A stretch of DNA of 64,000 nucleotides from Prevotellaceae bacterium UBA1746 (GCA_002314875.1 DCHS01000030.1:5977-69976); one strand, 5' to 3'; counted from the stretch's first letter, positions 41,527 through 50,639 are shown. Made by a program: numbers and translations. Notes: generated by a model not told the origin, from the sequence alone.

Positions 41527-43992
41527 ATGAAAGATAACGATATACCCCAAAATCCATTTGGTCTCGTTGCAGACTTTGATGGTGATATACGCGAACTGTT
41601 TAGCGTTGAGCACAAAGGCAAACTCCCTGTGCTTACGCTGAGAAACATGATCTTGTTTCCCGGCGTTGTAGCTCCCGTTGCCGTTGCCCGCGAAAGCAGC
41701 AAAGCACTAATCCAATGGGCAGAAGCTCATGGCCCGGAGACATTTATTGCCGTTACAGCTCAGGTTGAACCTGCCATCGAAGTTCCCACTTTGGCTGACC
41801 TCTACCCCACTGCTATCCTGGCCCGCATCATGAAGGTGCTGGAAATGCCCAACGGTCAGTTGAATGTCATCTTGCAGTCTTTCGGCCGTATTCTTCTGGA
41901 CCCTGTTCCTTTCCGTCTCAACCCGTTTATCCGCGTCAGTGCTGAACACTTGATAGAAGAACTCCCTGACGAGAAAGACCGAGAATGGAGCGTGCTCTAC
42001 GATACCTTCCGCGATATCACCTTTAAATATTTGAAGGCGAACGATCAGATTAGCCAAGAGGCAATGTTCGCCGTCAAGAATATCCGCAATCCGTTCTTCT
42101 TTGTCAACTTTGTGGCAACAAACCTGCCTATCTCCGTCGAAGAAAAAGCAATGTTGTTGGAAGAATCAAACTTCATCAACCGCACAATGGAATTGTTGCG
42201 CCTCATTCGTCGTGAACTGAATTATCACGAACTGCGTCACAAGATTCAGGAAAGAACCCGCAGCGAACTTGATCGTCAGCAGCGTGAATTCTATCTGCAG
42301 CAGGAGATGCGAAACATCCAGTCCGAACTGGGAAATGGTGAAAATACTGATGTTGCAGAACTTCGTCGTAAGTCTCAGGAACTCCCTCTGCCCAAGAACG
42401 TTAAGTCTATCATTGAACGTGAACTGATGAAGATGGAACGCCAGAATCCTGCGAGTCCGGATTATAATGTGATCTGGAACTATCTGGAAACCATTGTTTC
42501 TCTTCCTTGGGGAAAATTGACACCCGATGATATGGATATCAAGCGTGCACGCAAGATTCTCGACCGTGACCATTTTGGTATGGAGAAGGTAAAGGAACGT
42601 ATCCTCGAGCACCTTGCTATCATGAAGTTCAGCAAGAACCAAAAGGCTCCAATCCTCTGTCTCTATGGTCCTCCGGGAGTCGGAAAAACCAGCTTAGGCC
42701 ATAGTATTGCAGAAAGTCTCGGTCGCAAATATGTCCGTATCAGTCTCGGTGGTATGCATGATGAAAGCGAAATCCGTGGTCATCGTCGTACCTATATCGG
42801 TGCGATGTGTGGTCGTATCATGAAGAGCATCATCAAGAGCGGTTCCAACAACCCCGTTTTCATTCTCGATGAAATTGACAAGGTAGGTGGACAAAGCCAG
42901 AACGGTGATCCTCAGAGCGCTATGCTCGAACTCCTCGATCCTGAGCAGAACATAGCCTTCCACGACAACTATCTGGATTTTGATTATGACCTCAGCAATG
43001 TCTTTTTCATTGCCACAGCCAACAATATCAGCAATATCCCCTCAGCCCTCCGCGACCGTATGGAACTCATTGAGGTAGAAGGTTATCTGACGGAAGAAAA
43101 GAAGGAAATTGCCAAGCGCCACCTTCTCCCCGATGCGCTGAAAGTACTCTCTCTGCCGAAGCCCATCAAACTCTCTGCTGCTGCCAACGAGTTCCTCATT
43201 GAACGCTTTACGCGCGAGAGCGGTGTTCGTCAATTGCAAAAACTGATCCAGAAGCTCATCCGCAAGGTGGTTTTGGAAAGTGCTGAAAACGAAGAAGATG
43301 AAACAGGTCTTACCTTAAAGCCTGCCGACATCGAGCATTATCTTGGTGCTCCCCGATTCAGCCGTGATGCTTATCAGGGCAATCAGTTCGCTGGTGTAGT
43401 AACCGGTTTGGCCTGGACTGCTGTAGGTGGCGAAATCCTCTTCGTTGAAACCAGCATTTCCCGTGCAAAAGTTCCGCGTCTGACCACAACGGGTAATCTC
43501 GGTGATGTGATGAAGGAAAGTGCTGCTTTGGCTCTAGAATATGTCAAGGCTCATGCCGACCTTCTGGGTATCGACCATCGCCTTTTTGAACAATGGTCGA
43601 TCCATATCCATGTTCCTGAAGGAGCAACACCGAAAGACGGTCCTTCTGCAGGTATCACCATTGCAACGAGTCTTGCCTCTGCTTTAACACAGCGCAAGGT
43701 TAGAGACCACATCGCCATGACTGGTGAAATCACTCTCCGCGGCAAGGTTCTTCCTGTTGGCGGTATCAAGGAAAAGATTCTTGCTGCCAAGCGTGCTGGT
43801 ATCAAAGACATCGTCCTTTCTACTGAAAACCAGAAGGATATCAAGGAAATTCCCGAGCGCTATGTCAAGGGACTTACTTTCCATTTCGTCAATACTGTCG
43901 CAGAGGTTTGGGAATATGCTTTGCTTCCTGAACTTGTGGCAAATCCCCTCGATCTAACCATAATAGAAACTCCCCAAGATAAAACTGAGTAA
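41527..43992 (+). CDS. lon: ATP-dependent Lon protease
   Basis: 821-residue cytoplasmic AAA+ serine protease degrading misfolded and regulatory proteins. The N-terminal substrate-binding domain begins near VLTLRNMILFPGVVAP. Walker A GPPGVGKT is at 381-388, Walker B FILDEIDK follows. The catalytic dyad is S707 in PKDGPSAG and K750 in GGIKEK, spaced 43 residues as in E. coli Lon. The stop codon shares one base with the tgt start. Confidence 0.96.
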   Translation: MKDNDIPQNPFGLVADFDGDIRELFSVEHKGKLPVLTLRNMILFPGVVAPVAVARESSKALIQWAEAHGPETFIAVTAQVEPAIEVPTLADLYPTAILARIMKVLEMPNGQLNVILQSFGRILLDPVPFRLNPFIRVSAEHLIEELPDEKDREWSVLYDTFRDITFKYLKANDQISQEAMFAVKNIRNPFFFVNFVATNLPISVEEKAMLLEESNFINRTMELLRLIRRELNYHELRHKIQERTRSELDRQQREFYLQQEMRNIQSELGNGENTDVAELRRKSQELPLPKNVKSIIERELMKMERQNPASPDYNVIWNYLETIVSLPWGKLTPDDMDIKRARKILDRDHFGMEKVKERILEHLAIMKFSKNQKAPILCLYGPPGVGKTSLGHSIAESLGRKYVRISLGGMHDESEIRGHRRTYIGAMCGRIMKSIIKSGSNNPVFILDEIDKVGGQSQNGDPQSAMLELLDPEQNIAFHDNYLDFDYDLSNVFFIATANNISNIPSALRDRMELIEVEGYLTEEKKEIAKRHLLPDALKVLSLPKPIKLSAAANEFLIERFTRESGVRQLQKLIQKLIRKVVLESAENEEDETGLTLKPADIEHYLGAPRFSRDAYQGNQFAGVVTGLAWTAVGGEILFVETSISRAKVPRLTTTGNLGDVMKESAALALEYVKAHADLLGIDHRLFEQWSIHIHVPEGATPKDGPSAGITIATSLASALTQRKVRDHIAMTGEITLRGKVLPVGGIKEKILAAKRAGIKDIVLSTENQKDIKEIPERYVKGLTFHFVNTVAEVWEYALLPELVANPLDLTIIETPQDKTE

Positions 43993-45167
43993 TGTCAGAC
44001 TCTCTCTCTCTTAGAAATACATGGCGTAAAGAAGGTCGCCTCTTCGAACTGCAGCATACCGACCCGAATTCAAAGGCACGTGCTGGTCTCATTACAACGG
44101 ACCACGGTCAAATTCAGACTCCGATTTTCATGCCCGTAGGAACGCAATCTACGGTTAAGGGCGTGCATCTACACGAACTTTTGGACGATATCAAGGCACA
44201 GATTATTCTCGGTAACACCTACCATCTCTACCTTCGTCCCGGTTTGAAGATTCTCGAAGCTGCTGGTGGCCTTCATAAGTTCAACGGATTCACACGTCCC
44301 ATGCTGACGGACAGCGGTGGTTTCCAGGTTTTCAGCCTCACGGATATTCGAAAGATTTCCCGCGAAGGTTGTGAATTCCGCAGCCATATCGATGGTTCCA
44401 AACATTTCTTTACGCCTGAGGGTGTTATGGATATTGAGCGTACTATCGGTGCTGATATCATGATGGCCTTTGACGAGTGTCCTCCCGGTACAGCTTCTTA
44501 TGACTATGCGCGAAAGAGCCTCGACCTTACCCACCATTGGCTGGAACGTTGCGTAAAGCGTTTCTGTGAAACCGACGATAAATACGGCTATCATCAGGCG
44601 CTCTTCCCCATCGTTCAAGGTTGTGTCTATCCAGAACTTCGTCGCGAGAGCGCACAGTTTGTCACTGATCTTGATGCAGAAGGCTATGCTATCGGTGGTC
44701 TCGCTGTGGGTGAACCCGCAGAGCAGATGTACGAGATGATTGAGGTGGTCAATGAAATCCTTCCTCAGGATAAACCCCGTTATCTCATGGGTGTTGGAAC
44801 TCCTGTGAACATCCTCGAAGCCATTGAACGTGGTGTCGATATGTTCGACTGTGTCATGCCTACCCGTAACGGTCGTAATGCTCAGATTTTCACCTGGCAA
44901 GGTACAATCAACTTCCGCAATGCAAAATGGGCTGACGACTTCTCTGAGGTTGATCCTGCTGGTACAAGTTATGTTGACCATGTCTATTCAAAGGCTTATC
45001 TTCACCACCTCATAAAGGCAAAGGAGATGCTCGGTCTTCAAATCTGTTCCATCCACAATCTTGCCTTTTACCTTGAACTGGTCCGCGTAGCCCGCGAACA
45101 CATCATCGCCGGAGACTTCGCGCAATGGAAAGCCAGTGTTGTCTCTCAGCTCTCCGCTCGCGTTTAA
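43992..45167 (+). CDS. tgt: Queuine tRNA-ribosyltransferase (zinc-site variant)
   Basis: 391-residue enzyme that replaces guanine-34 of certain tRNAs with preQ1. D107 in LTDSGGFQVFSL and the nucleophile D286 in MFDCVMPTRNGRN are intact. Odd feature: where characterised enzymes have the zinc ligands C-x-C-x2-C and a distant His, this one has G324, S326 and D329 in DPAGTSYVDH, while H355 in SIHNL remains at the expected distance. The zinc site thus appears lost or changed, probably a lineage trait. Coupled to lon by a one-base overlap. Confidence 0.93.
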   Translation: MSDSLSLRNTWRKEGRLFELQHTDPNSKARAGLITTDHGQIQTPIFMPVGTQSTVKGVHLHELLDDIKAQIILGNTYHLYLRPGLKILEAAGGLHKFNGFTRPMLTDSGGFQVFSLTDIRKISREGCEFRSHIDGSKHFFTPEGVMDIERTIGADIMMAFDECPPGTASYDYARKSLDLTHHWLERCVKRFCETDDKYGYHQALFPIVQGCVYPELRRESAQFVTDLDAEGYAIGGLAVGEPAEQMYEMIEVVNEILPQDKPRYLMGVGTPVNILEAIERGVDMFDCVMPTRNGRNAQIFTWQGTINFRNAKWADDFSEVDPAGTSYVDHVYSKAYLHHLIKAKEMLGLQICSIHNLAFYLELVRVAREHIIAGDFAQWKASVVSQLSARV

Positions 45168-45196
45168 CTCTCTGCCTGCGTTTAATTAGCAATGTG

Positions 45197-45251
45197 CATC
45201 GGACTTCAGTTCGATGAAAACCCAGCAACGTGTATCGAGCACCCGCTCGAT
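45197..45251 (+). promoter_or_regulatory. Two hairpins between tgt and the LptF/G permease
   Basis: CATCG (45197) pairs with CGATG (45212), and ATCGAGC-accc-GCTCGAT (45234-45251) is a perfect 7-base-pair hairpin ending 7 bases before the preferred permease start. Not followed by T-runs, so not terminators; they may limit or couple translation. Confidence 0.4.
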
Positions 45252-45258
45252 GATAAAT

Positions 45259-46479
45259 ATGAAGTTACAAATCACACCTCGAAAATTACTGAAATGGCTC
45301 TGCCTTCTGCCCGTTTCACCACTCCTTCTGGTCTGGTGGCTCTTACGTATGCTCTGGCGCGGATGGTGCAAGCTGATGCGTGCGTTGGGATTCAAGCGTC
45401 TCGACGGATACATCCTCAAGAAATTTTTGACAACCTATATCTTCCTTATCGTCATCATCATCGTTATCGCCATCATCTTTGACTTTAACGAAAAGATTGA
45501 TAAGATTACAGGAACTGGCGCCACATGGCAGGAAATCGTCTTTGACTATTATGCCAACTTTGTGCCCTACTTTGCGAACATGTTCTCACCGCTGTTCGTC
45601 TTTATTGGTGTCATCTTCTTTACAACGAATCTTGCCTCTCATTCCGAAATCATTGCGATGAAGAGCGCTGGAATGAGTTTCCGTCGTCTCCTTGTCCCCT
45701 ATATGATTGGCGCCTCCATGGTGGCTGTTCTCACTTTCGGACTCGGTGGCTGGGTGATTCCAAAAGGTAATGTGCAGCGTTTGGCTTTTGAAAACAAGCA
45801 CATCAAGAAGCGCCAGATGGTCGATGTGGCAGAGAATGTTCAGATGCAGGTGGATACTGGTGTTGTGGCCTATATCTCCTTCTTCGATAACCGTACAAAG
45901 ACAGGATCCGGTTTCTCTCTTGACCGCCTGAAGGAAAAGAAGGTCGTTGATCATCTTACCGCTGAGACCATCCAGTATGATACGCTCGCTGACCACAAGT
46001 ACTCCTGGACGCTTATCAACTACAAGATGCTGAAACAAAAGGGAACACGTGATATCATCACAGAAGGTCAGAAAATGGACTCCACGATTATTATGGAGCC
46101 CAAGGACTTCTTCTATACTTATGGCCAGCAGGAGACCATGACGATCTCTGAGTTGAATTACTTCATTGACCGTCAGCGTCTTCGCGGTAGTGCAGGTCTC
46201 GAAAACTTTGAAGTGGAATATCACAAACGCTTCGCATCTCCTTTTGCAGCCTTCATCCTCACCCTCATCGGTGTGTCTCTGTCGTCACAGAAACGTAAAG
46301 GCGGAATGGGTGCATCCATCGGCATTGGTCTGGCTCTCACCTTTGCTTATATTCTTTTCCAAAGCGTCTCCAGTACCTTTGCCATCAATGCCGGCTGGCC
46401 TCCCTACCTCGCCGTCTGGCTCCCCAACATTATTTACTTCTTCATTGCCGCCTGGTACTACAAACGCACCCCGCAATAA
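45259..46479 (+). CDS. LptF/LptG-family permease
   Basis: 406-residue inner-membrane permease of the YjgP/YjgQ family, which extracts LPS from the inner membrane for transport to the surface. Helices at about residues 30, 55-80, 105-125, then a periplasmic beta-jellyroll region and three C-terminal helices (ASPFAAFILTLIGVSLSSQKRKGG is characteristic). Start uncertain: MKLQITPRK is chosen; an ATG 45 bases upstream (MKTQQRV) is in frame but lies inside a predicted RNA hairpin region. Confidence 0.88.
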   Translation: MKLQITPRKLLKWLCLLPVSPLLLVWWLLRMLWRGWCKLMRALGFKRLDGYILKKFLTTYIFLIVIIIVIAIIFDFNEKIDKITGTGATWQEIVFDYYANFVPYFANMFSPLFVFIGVIFFTTNLASHSEIIAMKSAGMSFRRLLVPYMIGASMVAVLTFGLGGWVIPKGNVQRLAFENKHIKKRQMVDVAENVQMQVDTGVVAYISFFDNRTKTGSGFSLDRLKEKKVVDHLTAETIQYDTLADHKYSWTLINYKMLKQKGTRDIITEGQKMDSTIIMEPKDFFYTYGQQETMTISELNYFIDRQRLRGSAGLENFEVEYHKRFASPFAAFILTLIGVSLSSQKRKGGMGASIGIGLALTFAYILFQSVSSTFAINAGWPPYLAVWLPNIIYFFIAAWYYKRTPQ

Positions 46480-46496
46480 AACCTATTCATCAGTCT

Positions 46497-46525
46497 GTTC
46501 CGGTGTGAGCGGCATCAGCTGCGAA
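46497..46525 (+). repeat. 29-base dispersed repeat, copy 2
   Basis: Partner of the copy at 36650-36678; here just upstream of the DEAD-box helicase start, on the coding strand. Confidence 0.6.
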
Positions 46526-46536
46526 ATAATAAATAT

Positions 46537-47793
46537 ATGACTCAAAAAACAACAACATACTTCGAAGACCTCGACCTTAGCGAAGACATCCTCGACGCCC
46601 TCTGGGACATGCACTTTGAGAAGTGTACTCCCGTTCAGGCAGGATGCATCCCTGAGATTCTTAACGGCAAGGATATCATCGGTATCGCGCAGACGGGAAC
46701 CGGCAAGACTGCCGCCTATCTACTCCCGATTCTCACCCTCCTAGCCGAAGAACCACACGAAGCCGATGCCGTCAACTGCCTCATAATGGCCCCTACCCGT
46801 GAGCTTGCCCAGCAAATTGACCAAGCACTTCAGGGTTTCTCTTATTATACCGGTATCAACGGCATTGCCGTTTATGGCGGTAATGACGGCGTTCGCTTTG
46901 AACAGGAACACCGCTCGTTCCAGCAGGGAGCAGATATCGTCATCGCTACCCCAGGCCGTCTTATCACCCACATGCAGTTGGGCAACCTCGATCTCAGTCG
47001 TACAACGCACCTCATCCTCGACGAAGCTGACCGCATGCTCGATATGGGATTCATCGATGATATCAAGACTATTCTCAAGCAACTCCCCGAGAAGCGACAG
47101 GTCATTATGTTCTCGGCTACGATGCCTGAGGAGATTGACAAGATGGCTAAGGAATTCATGCACAACCCTGCAGAAGTCCGAATAGCCGTTTCCAAACCCG
47201 CAGAAAAGATTGACCAAAGCATCTATATTTGCCATGATGGTGACAAAACGCCGATTGTCAAGCACATCTTTGCCGACACAAAGCCTGAACGCGTAATCAT
47301 CTTTGCCTCCAGTAAGATGCGTGTTAAGGAACTGAACATTATCCTCAAGCGTAAAGGTTTCAACTGCGAGGCTATGCACTCTGACCTTGACCAAAAAGAC
47401 CGCGATCGAGTAATGTTAGCTTTCAAGCAAGGCAAGGTGGATATGTTGATTGCCACAGACATTGTGAGTCGCGGTATCGATATTGACGACATCCAGATGG
47501 TCATCAATTATGATTGTCCCCGCGATCCAGAAGACTATGTTCATCGCATTGGCCGAACCGCACGAGCAGGACGAACTGGTCGTGCCATTACCTTGGTTGG
47601 CGAAAAGGATATGTTCCCGCTCCGTAAGATTGAGAAACTCCTCGAAGAGAAGCTTCCCCGTAATCCCCTTCCCGAAGGTTGCAAGGAACCGGAACCAGAG
47701 GTAAAGGCAAAGCCTAAGTCAAAACCTAACTCCAAGTCTAACCGCCGTCCTGCTAATCGAGGAAAGAAACCCACTCCAAAGCCCCAAAAGTAA
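46537..47793 (+). CDS. DEAD-box RNA helicase
   Basis: 418-residue ATP-dependent RNA helicase. TYFEDLDLSEDIL and the Q motif region, then AQTGTGKT, APTRELAQQ, LDEADRMLDMG, FSATMP, ATDIVSRGIDI and HRIGRTARAGRTG are all present. A basic, Lys/Pro/Asn-rich tail of about 45 residues ends the protein and probably binds RNA. It resembles RhlE-type enzymes in ribosome assembly or RNA decay. The rsmG gene follows after 5 bases. Confidence 0.93.
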   Translation: MTQKTTTYFEDLDLSEDILDALWDMHFEKCTPVQAGCIPEILNGKDIIGIAQTGTGKTAAYLLPILTLLAEEPHEADAVNCLIMAPTRELAQQIDQALQGFSYYTGINGIAVYGGNDGVRFEQEHRSFQQGADIVIATPGRLITHMQLGNLDLSRTTHLILDEADRMLDMGFIDDIKTILKQLPEKRQVIMFSATMPEEIDKMAKEFMHNPAEVRIAVSKPAEKIDQSIYICHDGDKTPIVKHIFADTKPERVIIFASSKMRVKELNIILKRKGFNCEAMHSDLDQKDRDRVMLAFKQGKVDMLIATDIVSRGIDIDDIQMVINYDCPRDPEDYVHRIGRTARAGRTGRAITLVGEKDMFPLRKIEKLLEEKLPRNPLPEGCKEPEPEVKAKPKSKPNSKSNRRPANRGKKPTPKPQK

Positions 47794-47798
47794 ACACT

Positions 47799-48425
47799 AT
47801 GCATACCGACCTTATCCTGAAATACTTCCCGAATCTGACAGAAACGCAGATTAACCAGTTCGAGGCCCTCGATGCACTCTACCATGACTGGAATGCAAAA
47901 ATCAATGTCATCAGCCGCAAGGATATCGACAATCTTTATCCTCACCACATCCTCCATAGTCTTGGAATTGCCCGTATCGTACATTTCCGTCCCGGAACAA
48001 AGGTTCTAGATTTGGGAACTGGGGGCGGTTTCCCCGGCATACCTTTGGCGATCCTCTTCCCCGAAGTTCAATTCAAGTTGGTTGATTCCATCGGCAAGAA
48101 AGTGAAAGTGGCCCAGGCCGTTGCAGAGGCTATCGGTCTGAAGAACTGTATTTGTGAACACAAGAATGTCATAGAGGAAAAAGGAAAGTACGACTTCATT
48201 GTCAGCCGTGCCGTTATGCCGATGCCTGACCTCGTGAAACTGGTTCGCAAAAATATTCATCATACCCAGCAGAACTCTCTTCCTAATGGTATCCTCACAC
48301 TGAAAGGTGGTGATATTCAGGAAGAAATGCGTCCTTTCAAGAACTGCTCTGAAGTTTGGGATCTCATCCAGCATTTCGATGACGAATTCTTCGAGACGAA
48401 GAAAGTTGCCTATGTTAGTCTGTAA
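47799..48425 (+). CDS. rsmG: 16S rRNA (guanine-527-N7)-methyltransferase
   Basis: 208-residue SAM-dependent methyltransferase modifying G527 of 16S rRNA. KVLDLGTGGGFPGIPLAILFP is the SAM-binding motif diagnostic of RsmG; ISRKDIDNLYPHHILHS precedes it and SRAVMPMPDLV follows. Loss of the enzyme gives low-level streptomycin resistance in other bacteria (family knowledge). Operon with the DEAD-box gene. Confidence 0.94.
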   Translation: MHTDLILKYFPNLTETQINQFEALDALYHDWNAKINVISRKDIDNLYPHHILHSLGIARIVHFRPGTKVLDLGTGGGFPGIPLAILFPEVQFKLVDSIGKKVKVAQAVAEAIGLKNCICEHKNVIEEKGKYDFIVSRAVMPMPDLVKLVRKNIHHTQQNSLPNGILTLKGGDIQEEMRPFKNCSEVWDLIQHFDDEFFETKKVAYVSL

Positions 48426-48472
48426 GTAATCCCCAACTTAATACTATTCACTGTTAACTTCCAACTTAGAAA

Positions 48473-49114
48473 GTGCTTACCATTCAGACATTCCCCAACA
48501 ACCCGCTCGAAGAAAACACTTATGTGGTTTCCGATGAGACGGGTGAAGCAGTCATAATTGACTGTGGAGCATTTTATCGCCAAGAGAAACAACAAATCAG
48601 CGACTATATCAAGAGCCATAAGCTCCATGTCGTTCGTCTGTTGCAGACTCATGCCCACTTCGATCACATTTTCGGCGCTCAGTGGGTAAGCGATACTTAT
48701 CAGGTTTTCCCAGAAGTTCACTCTGCGGATATAGACCTCTATTTAAAAGGAAGTGATCAACTGAAGGAAATGTACGGTACGCACTTGCAGTTCCCTATTC
48801 CCAAAGCCGGACCACAGTTCAGTGATAACGCTATACTCACCTTTGGCAATCATCAGTTCAAAGTTCTCCACACTCCCGGTCACACTCCTGGAGGCTGTTG
48901 CTTCTACTGTGAGACTGAGAATGTCATCTTCACGGGCGACAGTCTTTTCCGTGGCAGTATAGGCCGCACGGACTTCCCCGGAGGAAATACACATAATCTT
49001 ATTGAGGCTCTTCTCAATAAGGTTCTCACCCTACCAGAAGCCACGGCAATCTATCCTGGTCACGGTCCTTCCTCCTCTGTATCATACGAACAAAACAATA
49101 ACCCCTACCTATAA
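48473..49114 (+). CDS. MBL-fold metallohydrolase (glyoxalase II-like)
   Basis: 213-residue hydrolase. THAHFDHIFG gives the H-x-H-x-D-H metal site, HTPGHTPGGCCFYC the next His, FTGDSLF the bridging Asp and YPGHG the final His. It resembles the small hydroxyacylglutathione-hydrolase-like proteins of Bacteroidetes, whose substrate is unknown. The start is GTG (no ATG nearby fits); a CTGTTAACTTCCAACTTAG leader precedes it. Confidence 0.88.
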   Translation: MLTIQTFPNNPLEENTYVVSDETGEAVIIDCGAFYRQEKQQISDYIKSHKLHVVRLLQTHAHFDHIFGAQWVSDTYQVFPEVHSADIDLYLKGSDQLKEMYGTHLQFPIPKAGPQFSDNAILTFGNHQFKVLHTPGHTPGGCCFYCETENVIFTGDSLFRGSIGRTDFPGGNTHNLIEALLNKVLTLPEATAIYPGHGPSSSVSYEQNNNPYL

Positions 49115-49125
49115 GAGATTTAGCC

Positions 49126-50301
49126 ATGCGAAAACTCTTTTTATTTGTTTCAATGAGTTTCATTCTGGGTAGCCTTTCAGCGTTGGCCCAGAAGAAAGAA
49201 CCTGCAAAAACTCTGACTCCAGAAGAAATCGCTGCTCAGGAACTTGAGGAGCGACGCAGCATGCATGCAGAAGAAATGTTGGAAAATACACGAAAGGTAT
49301 GCTTTATCGACAGTCTCGTCGTTGATAAGGATGCCTTTCTAAGCCGCCTTCGTCTAACAAAAGACGCTGGCCGTTTTACAGATCCCAACAGTCTTAGCCG
49401 CTCTGCAGAACATCCGGAAACAGGGCGCGCCGGCTTCGTTAATTCTATGTCCACTGCCGTATATTTTTCTGCCGCTGATGCATCTGGCAACATCGTCCTC
49501 CAAACAGCTTACCGTACAGGAAAAGGATGGTCTGCTCCCCAGCCTATCAGCGAGTTGACCGGCTTCTCATATATGGACTATCCCTTCCTCTGCTCGGACG
49601 GTGTAACTTTGTATTTCTCTGCAGAAGGTGAGGAAAGTATTGGTGGACTCGATGTTTTTGTAACTCGCTACAACAACAATAGCCGTCAGTTCGTACGCCC
49701 TGAGAATGTAGGTTTTCCCTGGAACTCTACGGCGAATGACTATCTCCTTGCTATAGACGAGACAGCAGGAATTGGTGCTCTTGTCACTGACCGCCGCCAG
49801 CCGGACGATAAAGTTTGCATCTATTGGTTCATAGCGCAGAACTTTGACAAGCGTTCGAATTATGCCTACGATGAGGATGACGAAGAAGCGATGGAGCATC
49901 TTCGTAACTATGCTGCTATCATGAGCATCGCCAAGACGCAATCTCTCGCTTCTAAGCAGACTATTGCCCAAGCAAAAGAACAATGGGTTAAGGCACTTGA
50001 AACGGTGAATTCTTCCACCGTAAAGAATAATCGCTATATCATAAACGATGCCATCGTCTATAACGACCTTTCTGAATTCAAAGTAGCCAATGCACGTGCA
50101 GTCGCAGCAAAATGGTCTGAGAGTTCTTCTCAGCTGAATGAAATGCTTGAACGCCTCGATCAATTACGTGAAGATTATGCAATGAGCCACAGTAGCAAAC
50201 TGGAAAGTGAAATCAGAAATCTCGAAGTTCAAACGGTTCAACTTCGCCTTCAGATAGGAGCTTTGGCAAAAGAATTCAGAGCTGCAGAATTGGGAAAATA
50301 A
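49126..50301 (+). CDS. Secreted PD40-repeat protein with C-terminal coiled coil
   Basis: 391 residues, signal peptide ending SALAQ. A PD40/WD40-like beta-propeller region contains LYFSAEGEESIGGLDVFVTRY and NVGFPWNSTANDYLLAIDE, as in TolB-like and PorE-type periplasmic proteins. From about residue 280 the chain is helical and coiled-coil-like (LNEMLERLDQLREDYAM), without an OmpA domain. Likely an envelope scaffold protein. It follows the MBL gene after 11 bases and ends at a terminator 12 bases downstream. Confidence 0.78.
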   Translation: MRKLFLFVSMSFILGSLSALAQKKEPAKTLTPEEIAAQELEERRSMHAEEMLENTRKVCFIDSLVVDKDAFLSRLRLTKDAGRFTDPNSLSRSAEHPETGRAGFVNSMSTAVYFSAADASGNIVLQTAYRTGKGWSAPQPISELTGFSYMDYPFLCSDGVTLYFSAEGEESIGGLDVFVTRYNNNSRQFVRPENVGFPWNSTANDYLLAIDETAGIGALVTDRRQPDDKVCIYWFIAQNFDKRSNYAYDEDDEEAMEHLRNYAAIMSIAKTQSLASKQTIAQAKEQWVKALETVNSSTVKNNRYIINDAIVYNDLSEFKVANARAVAAKWSESSSQLNEMLERLDQLREDYAMSHSSKLESEIRNLEVQTVQLRLQIGALAKEFRAAELGK

Positions 50302-50312
50302 TCTTATTTATC

Positions 50313-50340
50313 AAAAAGCAATACTCCATTTTGCTTTTTA
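50313..50340 (+). terminator. Terminator of the PD40-protein gene
   Basis: AAAAAGCAA pairs with TTGCTTTTT around a 9-base loop, 11 bases past the stop codon. Confidence 0.7.
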
Positions 50341-50405
50341 CCCCCCATCAAAATGAGGGGTTGTTGCAAATAGTGTGAAAAAATGTTCAAATATTTTAGC
50401 GTTTT

Positions 50406-50437
50406 CTTGCACATTTCGAATTTTCCCTCTAAATTTG
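50406..50437 (+). promoter_or_regulatory. Promoter of a predicted small RNA
   Basis: CTTG (50406-50409) and TAAATTTG (50430-50437) with exactly 20 bases between, one of the best promoter matches in the window. No start codon with a usable frame follows before the next terminator. Confidence 0.65.
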
Positions 50438-50442
50438 CTCTC

Positions 50443-50537
50443 GTTATCCTAAACAATCTTTTTTACCTTAAAAGAACTAATACCTATTGAAAGAATTCTA
50501 AAGCGGCCCGTCGTGAAGACGAAGCCGCTTTAATTTT
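50443..50537 (+). ncRNA. Predicted small regulatory RNA, about 95 nucleotides
   Basis: Starts about 6 bases after a well-formed promoter and ends at a strong terminator: AAAGCGGC pairs with GCCGCTTT (50500-50507, 50524-50531), with inner CGTC-gtgaa-GACG, then TAATTTTA. The 55 bases before it are AT-rich and unpaired-looking, including TCTTTTTTACC. The preceding gene already has its own terminator, so this is an independent unit. No RNA family recognised; it may be a 6S-like or trans-acting RNA. Confidence 0.55.
50500..50537 (+). terminator. Terminator of the predicted small RNA
   Basis: Eight-base-pair GC-rich stem with an additional inner 4-base-pair stem and GTGAA loop, followed by TAATTTTATG. 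Confidence 0.75.
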
Positions 50538-50610
50538 ATGCATTTTTCGACGATTATACCGGATAGTTCAGGAACCTCTATTCCACTAGAACATCCAGTC
50601 TATACACAAC

Positions 50611-50639
50611 AAAAGGCTGCGAAGATATCGCAGCCTTTT
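50611..50639 (-). terminator. Bidirectional terminator of the DASS transporter gene
   Basis: Perfect 12-base-pair stem AAAAGGCTGCGA / TCGCAGCCTTTT with a 5-base loop, 9 bases past the transporter stop codon. Confidence 0.8.
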
